DNA of 64,000 bases from Anisodus tanguticus (GCA_034509755.1 CM067541.1:12822001-12886000); one strand, 5' to 3'; positions 23,691-36,590 are shown, counted from the first letter of the stretch. A program made the numbers and translations. Notes: generated by a model not told the origin, from the sequence alone.

Positions 23691-24040
23691 GTACGTACTC
23701 CTCCATTCTTAACCAGATATCTCGAGTTGGAGCCATGTGTTGAAGTTGCCTTTGTTAGGAACTTTAACCCCGATGTGAAACAATATTTTGGCGCATTCAA
23801 ATTTAGACTGGCCCAAATATAAGTACTGGACACCGGATAAGAGACAAAAACAATACATATCATGCATCTATTGATTATGTTGGATTTGTAGGTGCGCAAA
23901 TCCAAATTTAGTTGGGTCCTAATATGAGTCCGCACACCGATTGAAAAAGATTCACATATTATGCATCTATTGATTTATATAAATATGTGGTATGTTTTTA
24001 AGTTCTTACCCTCCCGACGTTGACATATATAGTGGCAATA

Positions 24041-24221
24041 AAGGGCAGCTCGGTGCACTAAGCTTCCGCTATGCGTGGGGTCCAAAGAAGGGCCGAACCA
24101 CAAGGGTCTATTGTACGCGGTCTTTCCCTGCATTGCTGCTAGAGACTGTTTCCACTTCTTGAACCCGTGTTCTCCTAGTTTTATGACAACAACTTTACCC
24201 GTTACTCCAAAACTCCCTTCT
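24041..24221 (-). mobile_element. Au-like SINE, copy 3 (full length)
   Basis: A 181 bp form retaining the B-box region (TTGAACCCGTG on +), with the flanking TTGACATATA repeats on both sides. This is the reference copy for the deletions in copies 1 and 2. Confidence 0.83.
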
Positions 24222-27084
24222 TTGACATATAGCTATAAAGTGGCAATAGTGCTAAAAAAAAAAAAAAAAAAAAAAAAACTTTCACAGTCAAAACCCTTTA
24301 AAATTTTAACACAGATGAAAAGAAAAAATAGGCACCTGTCTCTTAACTATTCTTTTCGTATTATATATTCCTTCCCATTTTTAAAGAAGTAAAATGCTTA
24401 TATTGAGTACTACCTTTTTATGTGACCAAAAAAATATTCTATCTCTTCTTCTGAATTCTGAATAGGTTTTACCTTATATCTTCCCTTTACTTCTCTACCA
24501 CTTGTTTCTCTAATAATAATATGGTCTCAATCATAGGCGGATTTAGAGGATTTTCGTATGTTAAAAAAAATACATATATAATAAAATCATACTCATTCTA
24601 AACTGACAATTGACACTAAAATTTGGGTTCACATGCACTGTGCAATATAGAAGAAATGATGGAGCTCCTTTTTTTCAATCGGTTCTTTTTAACTCAGTAC
24701 TTTAATCTAAACTAATTTAGAATTGAGGAATAGTTATTGTTCTAGTATTTTTAACTCTCTACTCACTTCTTTTATTTCAGAGGAAGAAAAAGAAATCATC
24801 ACATGCAGTTGTATATAGATTGGACATGCATGAGTCGATACTAATGAATGAAATTACGATCGTTAGTTGTTACAGAAATATCCACCACAACAAATTTTCT
24901 TAGTTCTTGGGGTAATTAAAAGTATAAAAATGTTAAACGACTTCTTTTTATAATTTGATTGTAACCTGAAACAAATGTTTTTCTGTTGTTACCCTTTGAA
25001 ATCCTTTTTTACGTGGATAAAACATAGAATTTTCTTCTTTGCTTTTTAACTGATCATGAATATATATAGGTTATGCTTATGCTAAAAAGTAATATATAGC
25101 TTCTTCTTAATTTGGTGACTTACCTAATTCTTCTGAATATTAAAGCAAGGAAAAAATTTAAATATTTATATTTATACTTCAAAGTAACATGTACTTACAT
25201 AGTCTATTTTCTTTTTCTAAAAAAATTAGTTAAATAATACAACATCAGACATCAATTTTGTTACTAATATATGTAACAAAACAATATAATTTGATGCAAA
25301 CACCAGTGTGAAAGTAAATATCTTTCATACTTCAAATTAATGTTTTCGGTCATGAATTAGCATGCATCTCCATGAATTAATTTCTTAATTTAGAAAAGGA
25401 ATTTCCAATGCCTTTCTTATTATTTTTCCTTTTTTCTTCTTCGCATATTTTATGTGCGACCAAAAAATCATTATGCATTCGTATAAAAAGGGAAAATAAT
25501 AACTTTGACATTTAGTGAAATGACATTGTTACTTTTATTTAATTTTTCTTTTCTTTTTCTCTTGTCATCTCTAAGTGCATTTCATTTTTCTACTTGAAGT
25601 TTATTAAATAAAAGCCCTAAAATTATCTATTGTCCGCTCAATTTATTATCTTCTTAAAAAGATACTACTGTAAAATGGAAAAACAATAAAGATAATGTTT
25701 TCCGCCATGAATTATCATGCATCTCAATGAATTAATTTCCTTTTTAAAAAAGTGAGTTTCCAATGTCTTTCTTATTATTTTTCCTTAGTTTCTTCTTGAC
25801 ATATTTTAGGTTGGACCGAAAAATCATTATCAATCCGTAGATAAGGAAAAAAACATAACTTTGGCATTTAATAAAATGACATTTTTGCTTTTATTTTAAT
25901 TTTTCTTCCTTTTTCTCTCGTCATCTTTAAGTGCATTTCCCTTTTCTACTTGAGTTATATTACTAAAAATTCTTAAATTCTCCGTTCAATTTATAATCTT
26001 CTTAAAAAGGTATTACTGATAAAATGGAAAAACAATAAAGAAGTTATGGCCTAGTAAGGAAAAAAAATAGAAATTGGCCATTTGTTTCCCTTATTGTATA
26101 TTTACCATTTTAAGAACTCATTTCTTAACTATTTATAGATGTTGAAAACGTTGGTAAAAATCATCTTTCACTGACCGACCCTAGGATCCACTAGCAATTC
26201 TTGTCCATACTCATTATAATTTAGCATTGAAAGATGAAGTCGTGACAAGTTATTACCTTTAGTATTTCTGTGACCTGCCTGCCATTTAACATTTTTGTAT
26301 ATCTTTGCCCTAAATAATTAGGAAAATTTCCAAGGTAGATGCACAGGCTTTGCTTCAGGCTAACAACAACATAAAGCTCGTGTATCTACCTATGAAGATT
26401 TGCCTAATTGTCCCAAGACAAGATACACAAACAAGTTAAATGACAGGCAGGTCATAGAGACGCTAAAGACAACTTAATTGTCAAAGACCACCATTGAAGC
26501 ACATGTTCTTCAACGTCCAATGTAAGTCTTGAAGAACTATGAAGAGAAGACAAGCGAAGTCTCCTATGAGTTTGTGTTTACAATAGCTAAGAGTTAGAAG
26601 GTGATGGAGAATGATTTTGTGAAGGCATACACAATAAAGTGTTTAAATTGTAAGAAAGATTGAAGAATATGAAAAGAAATTTAAATTTAAAGGGGAATGT
26701 TGAAACTAGTAAGCTTAAATGTTTGAGTGTTTATGTTCATATATATTTTAGTTATCCTAGGTGAAAGGTTTTTTGTATTGTCAAGGTAAATGTTATGATA
26801 TCAATGTGGTTAGATTTAAGTGTGTGTGAAAGTATTTAATTGGTGTTATTCTAGAAGACTCTATTAGCATCTATATAAGCTTTTCGTAAGAATGTTATGC
26901 AAAAGTGAAGTTCTCTAGCAATATGAAATGAGTTCATTGCCTACCTCTCTCTTTCATCCTCTTTGTACACTATAATATTATTATGGGGCTCATGTTAAAA
27001 ACATTGATACCATAAGATTTTATAACCTATATACACTAACGGTTTGAAGAATTCTTTCATTTTCAATATATTTTTCTTATTCCA

Positions 27085-28954
27085 TTTTATGGAGCGGTTG
27101 CCCATCATATGGAGTCTTGCGTAAATGGTCTCTTAGATTAGTATTTTCATTAACTCTTCGAGATAATCTACTACACGATACCTTCTACCACCAATACTTA
27201 CAGTCTTGTGATATCTGCGAAAATCTCTCACATAACACTTGTCGATTAAATTATCACTGTTTCCCTTTTTCTTTTTATGATCTCCTATATATGTTAAAAA
27301 GAGAATAAATTAAAATAAATATAGCATTACTTTTTAAACTCGGAGGGTTCAAATGCATTCGATGTGGAAAAGTTTTTGTTTTAGTGATATTATACTATTT
27401 TTGTAATCTGCTTTTGTTAAAAGAAAGAAGAAGCATGCCAGCTCAGACCTCCATCAATGGCGGTTAATGATCGGAGAAGTAGATAAGAGAGAAGGGAAGG
27501 ATAGTTAGTCATAGGGAGAGAAAATTGAGAGAGTTTGTGAGAAAATATATTTTTTCATAAATGAACTAACTACAATAAGAATCTAAAATGTTACATTTAT
27601 ACTAGAATAATTAACTCAATAATGCTAAACTAGACAACTAAGTCTATTTACTTCTAGAAGTGTACAACTTATATATGCTCATGTACAACTAGTTACTTCT
27701 ACACTAACTCATTCACACATGATTAATTTCTTCACTTAGACACTCCCCCTCAAGTTGAGAATAGGAAAATATGTTTCTCATTCCCAACTTGGAAACCAGA
27801 TAAGCATGATGCCCCAATGGAATTCCTAAAGAGAAACATAAGTCAGTTTTTCATAATTATGCTCAAGTCATTAATCAAACAATTTTTGTTCATGGATCAC
27901 AAGCAGGCACTGTCTTAGGGATCTGGATTATTAAGTCGTTGGTACGTCAGACGTGTACCTTTTACTATACACTACATACTGTAGTGAATCCAGAATTTAG
28001 GGTCAATGTGTTCTGCTCTTTATCTGTAACTATCTACATGTGAATTCTATATATGTGGTCAATTACCATTGTCTAGACAATAGTCTTCAATTAAAGATGT
28101 TGTTCAAAAAAGAAAAAGATAAAAGAGTGCTGATAAAATAGAACAAAATTTACGGAACTAAAAGTTGAAGTGTTTTCATATTAAGTCAAGTTTCTTGTTT
28201 TATCAGTGTTATTGAAGTCTCATTTTAGTACTAATATTTTTCCAAGAGACAATCAGATCATTATTATCAAAACATCACCAATATTAACAGAGCAAAATAA
28301 CATGTGAACTAATAAGAAAGATATTTATGAGAACGCTATGAAACACGTGAATTGATCTGTTCACCGACATTAAGCAAGTTTCAGCTAAAGTAAAAAGTCT
28401 AGTTTTGTATGCATTTCAAGATTTGCTTCATAGAGTAATGAATTTCTTACTTCATATCCCATGTTGCTTCCTTATTTTCGTTTAATTTTTAGGTTCGGTT
28501 AATGGGAGGTGAAATAGGTATCAAACAACAACAACGACAACATACCCAGTGTATTACCACAAGTGGGGTCTGGGAGGGTGGCATGTACGCAGACCTTACC
28601 CATATCTTTGTGGGGTAGAAAGGTTATTTCCGATAGACCCTCGGCTCAAAAGAAACGTAATTGATGCAGGATTGTAAGGAAAATAAAACAACAAAATATA
28701 GGTGAAACATGTATCGTCAACAAGAAAGTTGGTGAAAAGGGCACTTGCTTTAGAATATTCAACATTTTCCTCATACCATGTGATCAGCCTCGGGGTCTAG
28801 AAACTCAAGCAATTAGTGTTAATTATGCAGAAGAAGAAGATTTGGAGTCCCATTTTGGAGGTTATATATCTAGTGACTCCTATTATAGTATCACTAGCCA
28901 TCAAAAATCAGAAAGTTTCAATATCATGCAACCAACAAGGATTGCACTGAAGTG
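27085..28954 (+). pseudogene. CKI1-like kinase fragment, copy 3
   Basis: Intron-derived sequence from ~27085, exon fragment 27819-27941 ending at a GTACGT donor, intron match ~28130-28480, and the next exon 28493-28522 plus 28716-28954 around the SINE. Its CAG/CTG-type positions agree with the functional gene more often than those of copies 1 and 2 (for example GCAGGCACTG), but the ATPase motif is still ruined and the exon split. Confidence 0.83.
28523..28699 (-). mobile_element. TS/Au-type SINE inside kinase exon fragment, copy 3
   Basis: Uninterrupted 177 bp version at the same position as in copies 1 and 2, with target repeats 28507-28522 and 28700-28715. Confidence 0.9.
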
Positions 28955-29054
28955 GTACGTACTCCTCCATTCTTAACCAGATATCTCGAGTTGGAGCCAT
29001 GTGTTGAAGTTGCCTTTGTTAGGAACTTTAACCCCGATGTGAAACAATATTTTG

Positions 29055-32000
29055 GCGCATTCAAATTTAGACTGGCCCAAATATAAGTACTGGACACCGG
29101 ATAAGAGACAAAAACAATACATATCATGCATCTATTGATTATGTTGGATTTGTAGGTGCGCAAATCCAAATTTAGTTGGGTCCTAATATGAGTCCGCACA
29201 CCGATTGAAAAAGATTCACATGTTATGCATCTATTGATTTATATAAATATGTGGTATGTTTTTAAGTTCTTACCCTCCCGACGTTGACATATATAGTGGC
29301 AATAAAGGGCAGCCCGGTGCACTAAGCTTCCGCTATGCGTGGGGTCCAAAGAAGGGCCGGACCACAAGGGCCTATTGTACGCAGTCTTTCCCTGCATTGC
29401 TGCTAGAGACTGTTTCCACTTCTTGAACCCGTGTTCTCCTAGTCATATGACAACAACTTTACCCGCTACTCCAAAACTCTCTTCTTTCACATATAGCTAT
29501 AAAGTGGCAATAGTGCTAAAAAAAAAAAGCTTTCACAGTCAAAAGTCAAAACCCTTTAAAATTTTAAGACAGATGAAAAGAAAAAATAGGCACCTGTCTC
29601 TTAACTATTCCTTTCGTATTATATATTCCTTCCCATTTTTAAAGAAGTAAAATGCTTATATTGAGTACTACCTTTTTATGTGACCAAAAAAATATTCTCT
29701 CTCTTCTGATGAATTCTGAATAGGTTTTACCTTATATCTTCCCTTTACTTCTCTACCACTTGTTTCTCTAATAATAATATGGTCTCAATCATAGGCGGAT
29801 TTAGAGGATTTTCGTATGTTAAAAAAAATACATATATAATAAAATCATACTCATTCTAAACTGACAATTGACACTAAAATTTGGGTTCACATGCATGTGC
29901 AATATAGTAGAAATGATGGAGCTCCTTTTTTTCAATCGATTATTTTTAACTCAGTACTTTAATCTAAACTAATTTAGAATTGAGGAATAGTTATTGTTCT
30001 AGTATTTTTAACTCTCTACTCACTTCTTTTATTTCAGAGGAAGAAAAAGAAATCATCACATGCAGTTGTATATAGATTGGACATGCATGAGTCGATACTA
30101 ATGAATGAATTTTATCAAGGTACTTTCTATGAGTTCTATAATATTGACTCTTCCCTTTTCTTTCTTCTTTTTTTAAGTATTCACTAATGTAAAATATTGA
30201 TACTTCATCCGATGTTCGATATTTATCTGTCTTGGGGTCGATTAATTTGGAATCATGTCGTAAAGTCCTGCCTTGGAAGTGAAGCCTTCTCTATTGAAGA
30301 TGACTTCATTTTCAATACTCGACCCGAGACCTTTAATTAAAAATGAAGGTATAAATTACTGATCGTTAGTTGTTACAGAAATACCCACCACAACAAATTT
30401 TCTTAGTTCTTGGGGTAATTAAAAGTATAAAAATGTTAAACGACTTCTTTTTATAATTTGATTGTAACCTGAAACAAATGTTTTTCTGTTGTTACCCTTT
30501 GAAATCCTTTTTTACGTGGATAAAACATAGAATTTTCTTCTTTTCTTTTTAACTGATCATGAATATATGTAGGCTATGCTTATGCTAAAAAGTAATATAT
30601 AGCTTCTTCTTAATTTGGTGACTTGCCTAATTCTTCTGAATTCTAATGCAAGGAAAAAACTTATATATTTATATTTATACTTCAAAGTAACATGTACTTA
30701 CATAGTCTATTTTCTTTTTCTAAAAAAATTAGTTAAATAATACAACATCAGACATCAATTTTGTTACTAATATATGTAACAAAACAATATAATTTGATGC
30801 AAACACCAAGTGTGAAAGTAAATATCTTTCATACTTCAAATTAATGTTTTCCGTCATGAATTAGCATGCATCTCCATGAATTAATTTCTTAATTTAGAAA
30901 AGGAATTTCCAATGCCTTTCTTATTATTTTTCCTTTTTTCTTCTTCGCATATTTTATGTGCGACCAAAAATCATTATGCATTCGTATAAAAAGGGAAAAT
31001 AATAACTTTGACATTTAGTGAAATGACATTGTTACTTTTATTTAATTTTTTTTACTTTTTCTCTTGTCATCTCTAAGTGCATTTCATTTTTCTACTTGAA
31101 GTTTATTAAATAAAAGCCCTTAAATTATCTATATCCTATATCTATTGTCCGCTCAATTTATAATCTTCTTAAAAAGATACTACTGTAAAATGGAAAAACA
31201 ATAAAGATAATGTTTTCCGCCATGAATTATCATGCATCTCAATGAATTAATTTCCTTTTTTAAAAAGTGAGTTTCCAATGTCTCTCTTATTATTTTTCCT
31301 TAGTTTCTTCTTGACATATTTTAGGTGGGACCAAAAAATCATTATCAATCCGTAGATAAGGAAAAAAACATAACTTTGGCATTTAATAAAATGACATTTT
31401 TGCTTTTATTTTAATTTTTCTTCCTTTTTCTCTTGTCATCTTTAAGTGCATTTCCTTTTTCTACTTGAGTTATATTAATAAAAATTCTTAAATTCTCTAC
31501 ACAGTATATATCTATTGTCTGTTCAATTTATAATCTCTTAAAAAGATACTACTGTAAAATGGAAAAACAATAAAGAAATTATGGCCTAGGAAGGGAAACA
31601 ATAAAGAAATAGTCATTTGTATCCATTATTGTATATGTTACCATTTTAGGAACTCATTTCTTGATTTGCCTAATTTTTCCAAGACAAAATTACACAAACA
31701 AGTTAAATGACAGGCAGGTCATAGAGACGCTAAAGACAACTTAATTGTCAAAGACCACCATTGAAGCACATGTTCTTCAACGTCCAAGGTAAGTCTTGAA
31801 GAACTATGAAGAGAAGACAAGCGAAGTCTTCTATGAGTTTGTGTTTACAATAGCTAAGAGTTAGAAGGTGATGGAGAATGATTTTGTGAAGGCATACACA
31901 ATAAAGTGTTTAAATTGTAAGAAAGATTGAAGAATATGAAAAGAAATTTAAATTTAAAGGGGGAATATTGAAATTAGTAAGCTTAAATGTTTGAGTGTTT

Positions 32001-32525
32001 ATGTTCATATATCTTTTAGTTATCCTAGGTGAAAGGTTTTTTGTATTGTCAAGGTAAATGTTATGATATCAAAGTGGTTAGATTTAAGTGTGTGTGAAAG
32101 AATTTAATTGGTGTTATTCTAGAAGACTCTATTAGCATCTATATAAGCTTTTTGTAAGAATGTTATGTAAAAGTGAAGTTCTCTAGCAATATGAAATGAG
32201 TTCAATGCCTACCTCTCTCTTTCATCCTCTTTGTACCCTATGATATTATTATGGGGCTCATGTTAAAAACATTGATACCATAAGATTTTATAACTTATAT
32301 ACACTAACGGTTTGAAGAATTCTTTCATTTTCAATATATTTTTCTTATTCCAATTTTGTTGGGCGGTTGCCCGTCATATGGAGTCTTGCATAAATGGTCT
32401 CTTAGATTAGTATTTTCATTAACTCTTCGAGATAATCTACTACACGATACCTTATACCACCAATACTTACAGTCTTGTGATATCTGCGAAAATCTCTCAC
32501 GTAACACTCGTCGATTAAATTATCA
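29055..32525 (+). repeat. Array unit copy 4 (3'-truncated)
   Basis: The unit starts at the GCGCATTCAAATTTAG motif but stops inside the intron-derived part, at CGATTAAATTATCA. The next bases (TAGGAGACAAAAAC) are position ~43 of a new unit, so the whole kinase exon portion is missing. A further deletion near 31665 removes about 290 bp present in copies 1-3 and 5. It shares the variant TTCTCTACACAGTATATATC (31493-31512) only with copy 6. Confidence 0.88.
29305..29485 (-). mobile_element. Au-like SINE, copy 4
   Basis: A 181 bp copy with the B-box region present and the same flanking repeats; its GGGCAGCCCGGTGCACTAAG is closest to the canonical SINE start. Confidence 0.83.
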
Positions 32526-32728
32526 TAGGAGACAAAAACAATACATATCATGCATCTATTGATTATGTTGGATTTGTAGGTGCGCAAATCCAAATTTAGT
32601 TCGGTCCTAATATGAGTCCGCACACCGATTGAAAAAGATTCACATAATATGCATCTATTGATTTATATAAATATGTGGTATGTTTTTAAGTTCTTACCCT
32701 CCCGACGTTGACATATATAGTGGCAATA

Positions 32729-32909
32729 AAGGGCAGCTCGGTGCACTAAGCTTCCGCTATGCGTGGGGTCCAAAGAAGGGCCGGACCACAAGGGTCTATT
32801 GTACGCATTCTTTCCCTGCATTGCTGCTAGAGACTGTTTCCACTTCTTGAACCCGTGTTCTCCTAGTCATATGACAACAACTTTACCCGTTACTCCAAAA
32901 CTCCCTTTT
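32729..32909 (-). mobile_element. Au-like SINE, copy 5
   Basis: Full 181 bp form, with B-box region and flanking TTGACATATA repeats as in copies 3 and 4. Confidence 0.83.
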
Positions 32910-33496
32910 TTGACATATAGCTATAAAGTGGCAATAGTGCTAAAAAAAAAAAAAGCTTTCACAGTCAAAACCCTTTAAAATTTTAAGACAGATGAAAAGA
33001 AAAAATAGGCACCTGTCTCTTAACTATTCTTTTCGTATTATATATTCCTTCCCATTTTTAAAGAAGTAAAATGCTTATATTGAGTACTACCTTTTTATGT
33101 GACCAAAAAAATATTCTCTCTCTTCTTCTGAATTCTGAATAGGTTTTACCTTATATCTTCCCTTTACTTCTCTACCACTTGTTTCTCTAATAATAATATG
33201 GTCTCAATCATAGGCGGATTTAGAGGATTTTCGTATGTTAAAAAAATACATATATAATGAAATCATACTCATTCTAAACTGACAATTGACACTAAAATTT
33301 GGGTTCACATGCATGTGCAATATAAAAGAAATGATGGAGCTCCTTTTTTTCAATCGGTTCTTTTTAACTCAGTACTTTAATCTAAACTAATTTAGAATTG
33401 AGGAATAGTTATTGTTCTAGTATTTTTAACTCTCTACTCACTTCTTTTATTTCAGAGGAAGAAAAAGAAATCATCACATGCAGTTGTATATAGATT

Positions 33497-33814
33497 TGTC
33501 AAATAAGGCAATATACACACAATATACATGTGTTTATTGCCTTATTAAGGCTCTCGGTTTACTGCCCATATTGGCTCTCCTTCTTTTGGTAATTGTTAAT
33601 ATTAGACAAGGTAAGAATATTGTATATTAGGAAAATATATGTGTAGTATATTGTAATGTATTTGTTACCATAATTAGGAATATACACTACCATAATTGTA
33701 GAGTTAGAATTATGGTAGAATAAGATTTTAGGAATAGAATAGGGATATGATTCTCCTATCTTGTATATATACATATTCAATTAATGAAAATAATCAAGGG
33801 GATTATTTCTTTCA
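33497..33814 (+). repeat. 5' LTR of Copia family 2
   Basis: A 318 bp LTR, TGTCAAATAAGG...TTATTTCTTTCA, with TTGTATATATACATATTC as probable TATA region near 33760. It begins with an imperfect hairpin made from AATAAGGCAATATAC and its complement. Confidence 0.92.
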
Positions 33815-33827
33815 TGGTATCAAGAGA
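33815..33827 (+). other. Primer binding site of Copia family 2
   Basis: TGGTATCAAGAGA abuts the LTR and matches the initiator-Met tRNA primer type used by family 1. Confidence 0.86.
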
Positions 33828-33968
33828 CTAGGTCTAAACAAATGTGTTCTCTCCCAACTTTTGCCTTTTTTCGGCCGAGACCCCGCCCCCTCGGGTTTCT
33901 CTTCCAAATTTCGTCTTCCGCTCTCAAAAACCTCTCCTAAATTTCCCCTCCTTCTTTGTTCTTTCAAT

Positions 33969-35061
33969 ATGTCTAAGATCAATTATCATCCTGCCCTCAT
34001 GGTTTCCAACGTCAAGAACAATATCCCTATTGTGTTTGAGATGGAAAACGTCCAATATGCGACGTGGGCGGAGTTGTTTAAAATTCACGTTGTATCCCAT
34101 CAAGTCATCCATCACATAATTCCTCCCGTTGCACCTCTTCCCGCGGAGGATCCTCAATTATGGATTACGCTTGATGCTACCGTTCTCCAGTGGATCTATT
34201 CCACTATCTCGGTTGACCTTCTACAAACGATTATTGAGCCGGATACCACGGCTATGGCTACTTGGAATAGATTGTGTGACATATTCCAAGATAACCAACA
34301 CTCACGTGCCGTCACACTTGAGCAGGAATTCTCCCTCGTTCGCATGGAAGAATTTCCTAACGTATCTGCCTATTGCAAGAAACTTAAGGAATTGGCAGAT
34401 CAACTCCGTAATGTAGGCGCACCTGTCACAAATAATCGTTTGGTTCAACAATTGGTTGATGGCCTTTCTGAGGCCTATAATGGCGTTGGAACTCTCCTAC
34501 GTCAAAGAAACCCTCTTCCCGCCTTTTATCAAGCCCGCTCTATTCATACTTTGAAAGAAGCCAGTTTGGCTAAAAAGGCGGCTACCGGAGCAAGTCCAGT
34601 CGTCATGGTGGCGTCCTCCCCAAGTTCTTCGGGTTTTGTTAATAATTCGGGCCAAAACCATAATCATGGTGGCGGCAAGAATAATCGTAAGAATAATAAC
34701 AATCGTGGGGGCAAACGTGATAGTTCCGGTGGTCAGCAAGCAGGCAGTGGGCCCCATCCAGTGAACAGTGGCCCACCACCCCCATGGTCCCAAAGAGTGG
34801 GGCCCATGGCAGCGATGGGGGCCGGGGCAAGTGCCCCATGGGCCACAGCCCCTACCCTCCGAAGAAATTTCCCGGGCCGGTGCCGTGGCCAACAATTCAG
34901 CCCAACAACCAAAGAAGTGGCGGCCCCCCGGCTAGTGGCCTGGGATTCCGGCAGATTCCGGCGGCTACGGCCCAACTCAGTCTCGTCTGGGAATACTTGG
35001 GCCCCGACCTCCGCAAGCCCACCATGCAGCATGCTCCACTCAGACCGATATCGAGGCCGCG
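33969..35061 (+). pseudogene. gag: Copia family 2 gag
   Basis: The frame is open from the ATG at 33969 (MSKINYHPALMVSNVKNN), upstream codons being LTR and leader. It continues through the Gag domain (WNRLCDIFQDNQHSRAV, LEQEFSLVRMEEF) to a Gly/Asn/Arg-rich nucleic-acid-binding tract (34640-34730) and a Pro-rich linker. No CCHC zinc knuckle is visible. Near 35060 the frame must shift to reach the protease. Gag forms the cytoplasmic virus-like particle. Of the coding blocks in this window's retroelements, this is the longest uninterrupted one. Confidence 0.85.
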
Positions 35062-36590
35062 ATGCACACGTTGGGGTTGACTCAACCGGACCCAAATTGG
35101 TATATGGACACCGGTGCCACTACTCACATGACTTACGAATCAGGTACTCTCTCTTCTTATTCCAATTTGAGCACCCCTCGGGGTATAATTGTTGGTAATG
35201 GCAACTCTATTCCAATTCAGGGTTATGGTCAGAAAACGTTGTCTCCCCCCAATCCACCCCTTATCTTGAAAAATACTTTACATGTCCCCCAAATTGATTA
35301 AAAATTTAGTGTCAGTCCGAAAATTCACCACTGACAATTCAGTTTCTGTTGAATTTGATCCTTTTGGTTTCTCTGTGAAAGATTTCAAGACGGAGAGTCA
35401 TCTCATGAGGTGTGATAGTAGGGGGGACCTTTATCCTATCATGTCTGGTTTCAGTCCATCGAGTCAAGCCTTGTCGTCAGTTTTTGTAGCCATTTCTCCT
35501 TCCATGTGGCATGCTCGCCTTGAACATCCGGGATCATCTATTTTATCAGTTTTAGATAAAAAATAGCTTTATTTCTTGTAAGGGTACGATTCGTACTCAA
35601 ATTTGTCAATCTTGTTCGTTAGGAACAATTGTTAAGTTGCCATTTGTGGACTCCAATTCTCATACTTCACAGCCTTTTGATATTATTCATAGCGATCTAT
35701 GGACGTCTCCTGTTCTAAGTTCGCTAGGTCATCGATATTATGTTTTGTTTCTAGATGATTTTTCTAAATTTTTGTGGACGTTTCCAATTGCCAATAAATC
35801 TCAAGTGTTTTCTGTCTTCATAAAATTTAGAGCATTCATTAAAACACAATTCGAAAGAGAAATAAAAAATATTCAGTGTGATAATGGGAAAGAGTATGAC
35901 AATAGGGTGTTTCGGGAGTTCTGTGATAATAATGAGATAAATTTTCGGTTTTCGTGCCCTCATACATCATCTCAAAATGGGAAAGTCGAACGCAAAATTT
36001 GTTCCATAAATAACATTGTCCGCACTCTCTTACTTCATGCTTTCGTACCCCCGTATTTTTGGCATCATGCTCTGCAAATGGCAACATATCTCCTAAACAT
36101 AATTCCGTCCAAAGGTCTGACATATTCCTCCCCCCTCCAAATCTTATATAATAAGAACCCTTCTTATTCTCATCTTCGGATTTTTGGATGCTTGTGTTAT
36201 CCGTTATTCCCATCCACCACAATTAACAAACTTCAGGCTCGGTCTACCCCGTGTGTATTTTTGGATTATCCGTCTAACCATCGTGGTTATAAATGTTTTG
36301 ATTTATCTTCCCAGAAAATCATAATTAATCGCCATGTCATTTTTGATGAAACCCAATTTCCTTTTACGAAAGATCATACTCCCGAGCCTAGGTCGTATAA
36401 TTTTTTGGATGATGGTATATCTCCGTATATTACTCATCATTTTTCGGACATGTCCCGCACCCACAATCCTCCAGCGGGCGCACTGCCATCTGGACCCACC
36501 GCACCGCTTAGCGCCGCTAGTTCCGATTCATTGGATCGGGCCCCAAAGAATTGGGCCAGTCCAGCCCAATTCTGGAACTGGTCCAGTTGA
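35062..36590 (+). pseudogene. pol: Copia family 2 protease, pre-integrase and integrase
   Basis: Protease active site WYMDTGATTHM lies at about 35098-35130, in a frame different from gag. The frame changes again near 35285 (KNLVSVRKFT), and TAG at ~35564 ends the pre-integrase block (MWHARLEHPG; the H of the usual RLGHPG is kept but G is E). The integrase core follows from ~35637: DIIHSDLWTSP, DNGKEY and SSQNGKVERK give the D, D, E triad. The frame closes at 36588-36590 just before the RT linker. Confidence 0.86.

Larger units (their letters stand above)
6835..23790 (+). repeat. Array unit copy 2 with two nested retrotransposons
   Basis: This starts at the second GCGCATTCAAATTTAG and ends where copy 3 begins. 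It is 16956 bp long, but subtracting the Copia element with its target repeat (4841 bp) and the antisense element (6592 bp) leaves 5523 bp, matching copy 1. Both insertions have intact 5 bp target duplications and empty sites in the other copies, so both postdate the duplication. The AT-rich stretches 7252-7831 and 12678-15225 show the same non-coding sequence as copy 1. Confidence 0.9.
23791..29054 (+). repeat. Array unit copy 3
   Basis: The only full-length unit without a retrotransposon (5264 bp), so it serves as the empty-site reference. It lacks about 240 bp between 24851 and 24856 (the sequence from TTTATCAAGGTAC to TATAAATTAC). At 24254-24278 it has a 25 bp poly-A tract in place of the shorter A runs of other copies. 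No intact gene is seen in 24222-27085. Confidence 0.9.

Noticed and set aside
23660..23935. 91-residue - frame, identical at 28924 and similar at 6752
   Set aside because: Spans the end of an exon fragment and the unit boundary; conservation follows from duplication, with no start context or domain.
33747..33968. N-terminal extension of family 2 Gag
   Set aside because: These codons are LTR, primer site and leader; the conserved Gag start is the ATG at 33969.
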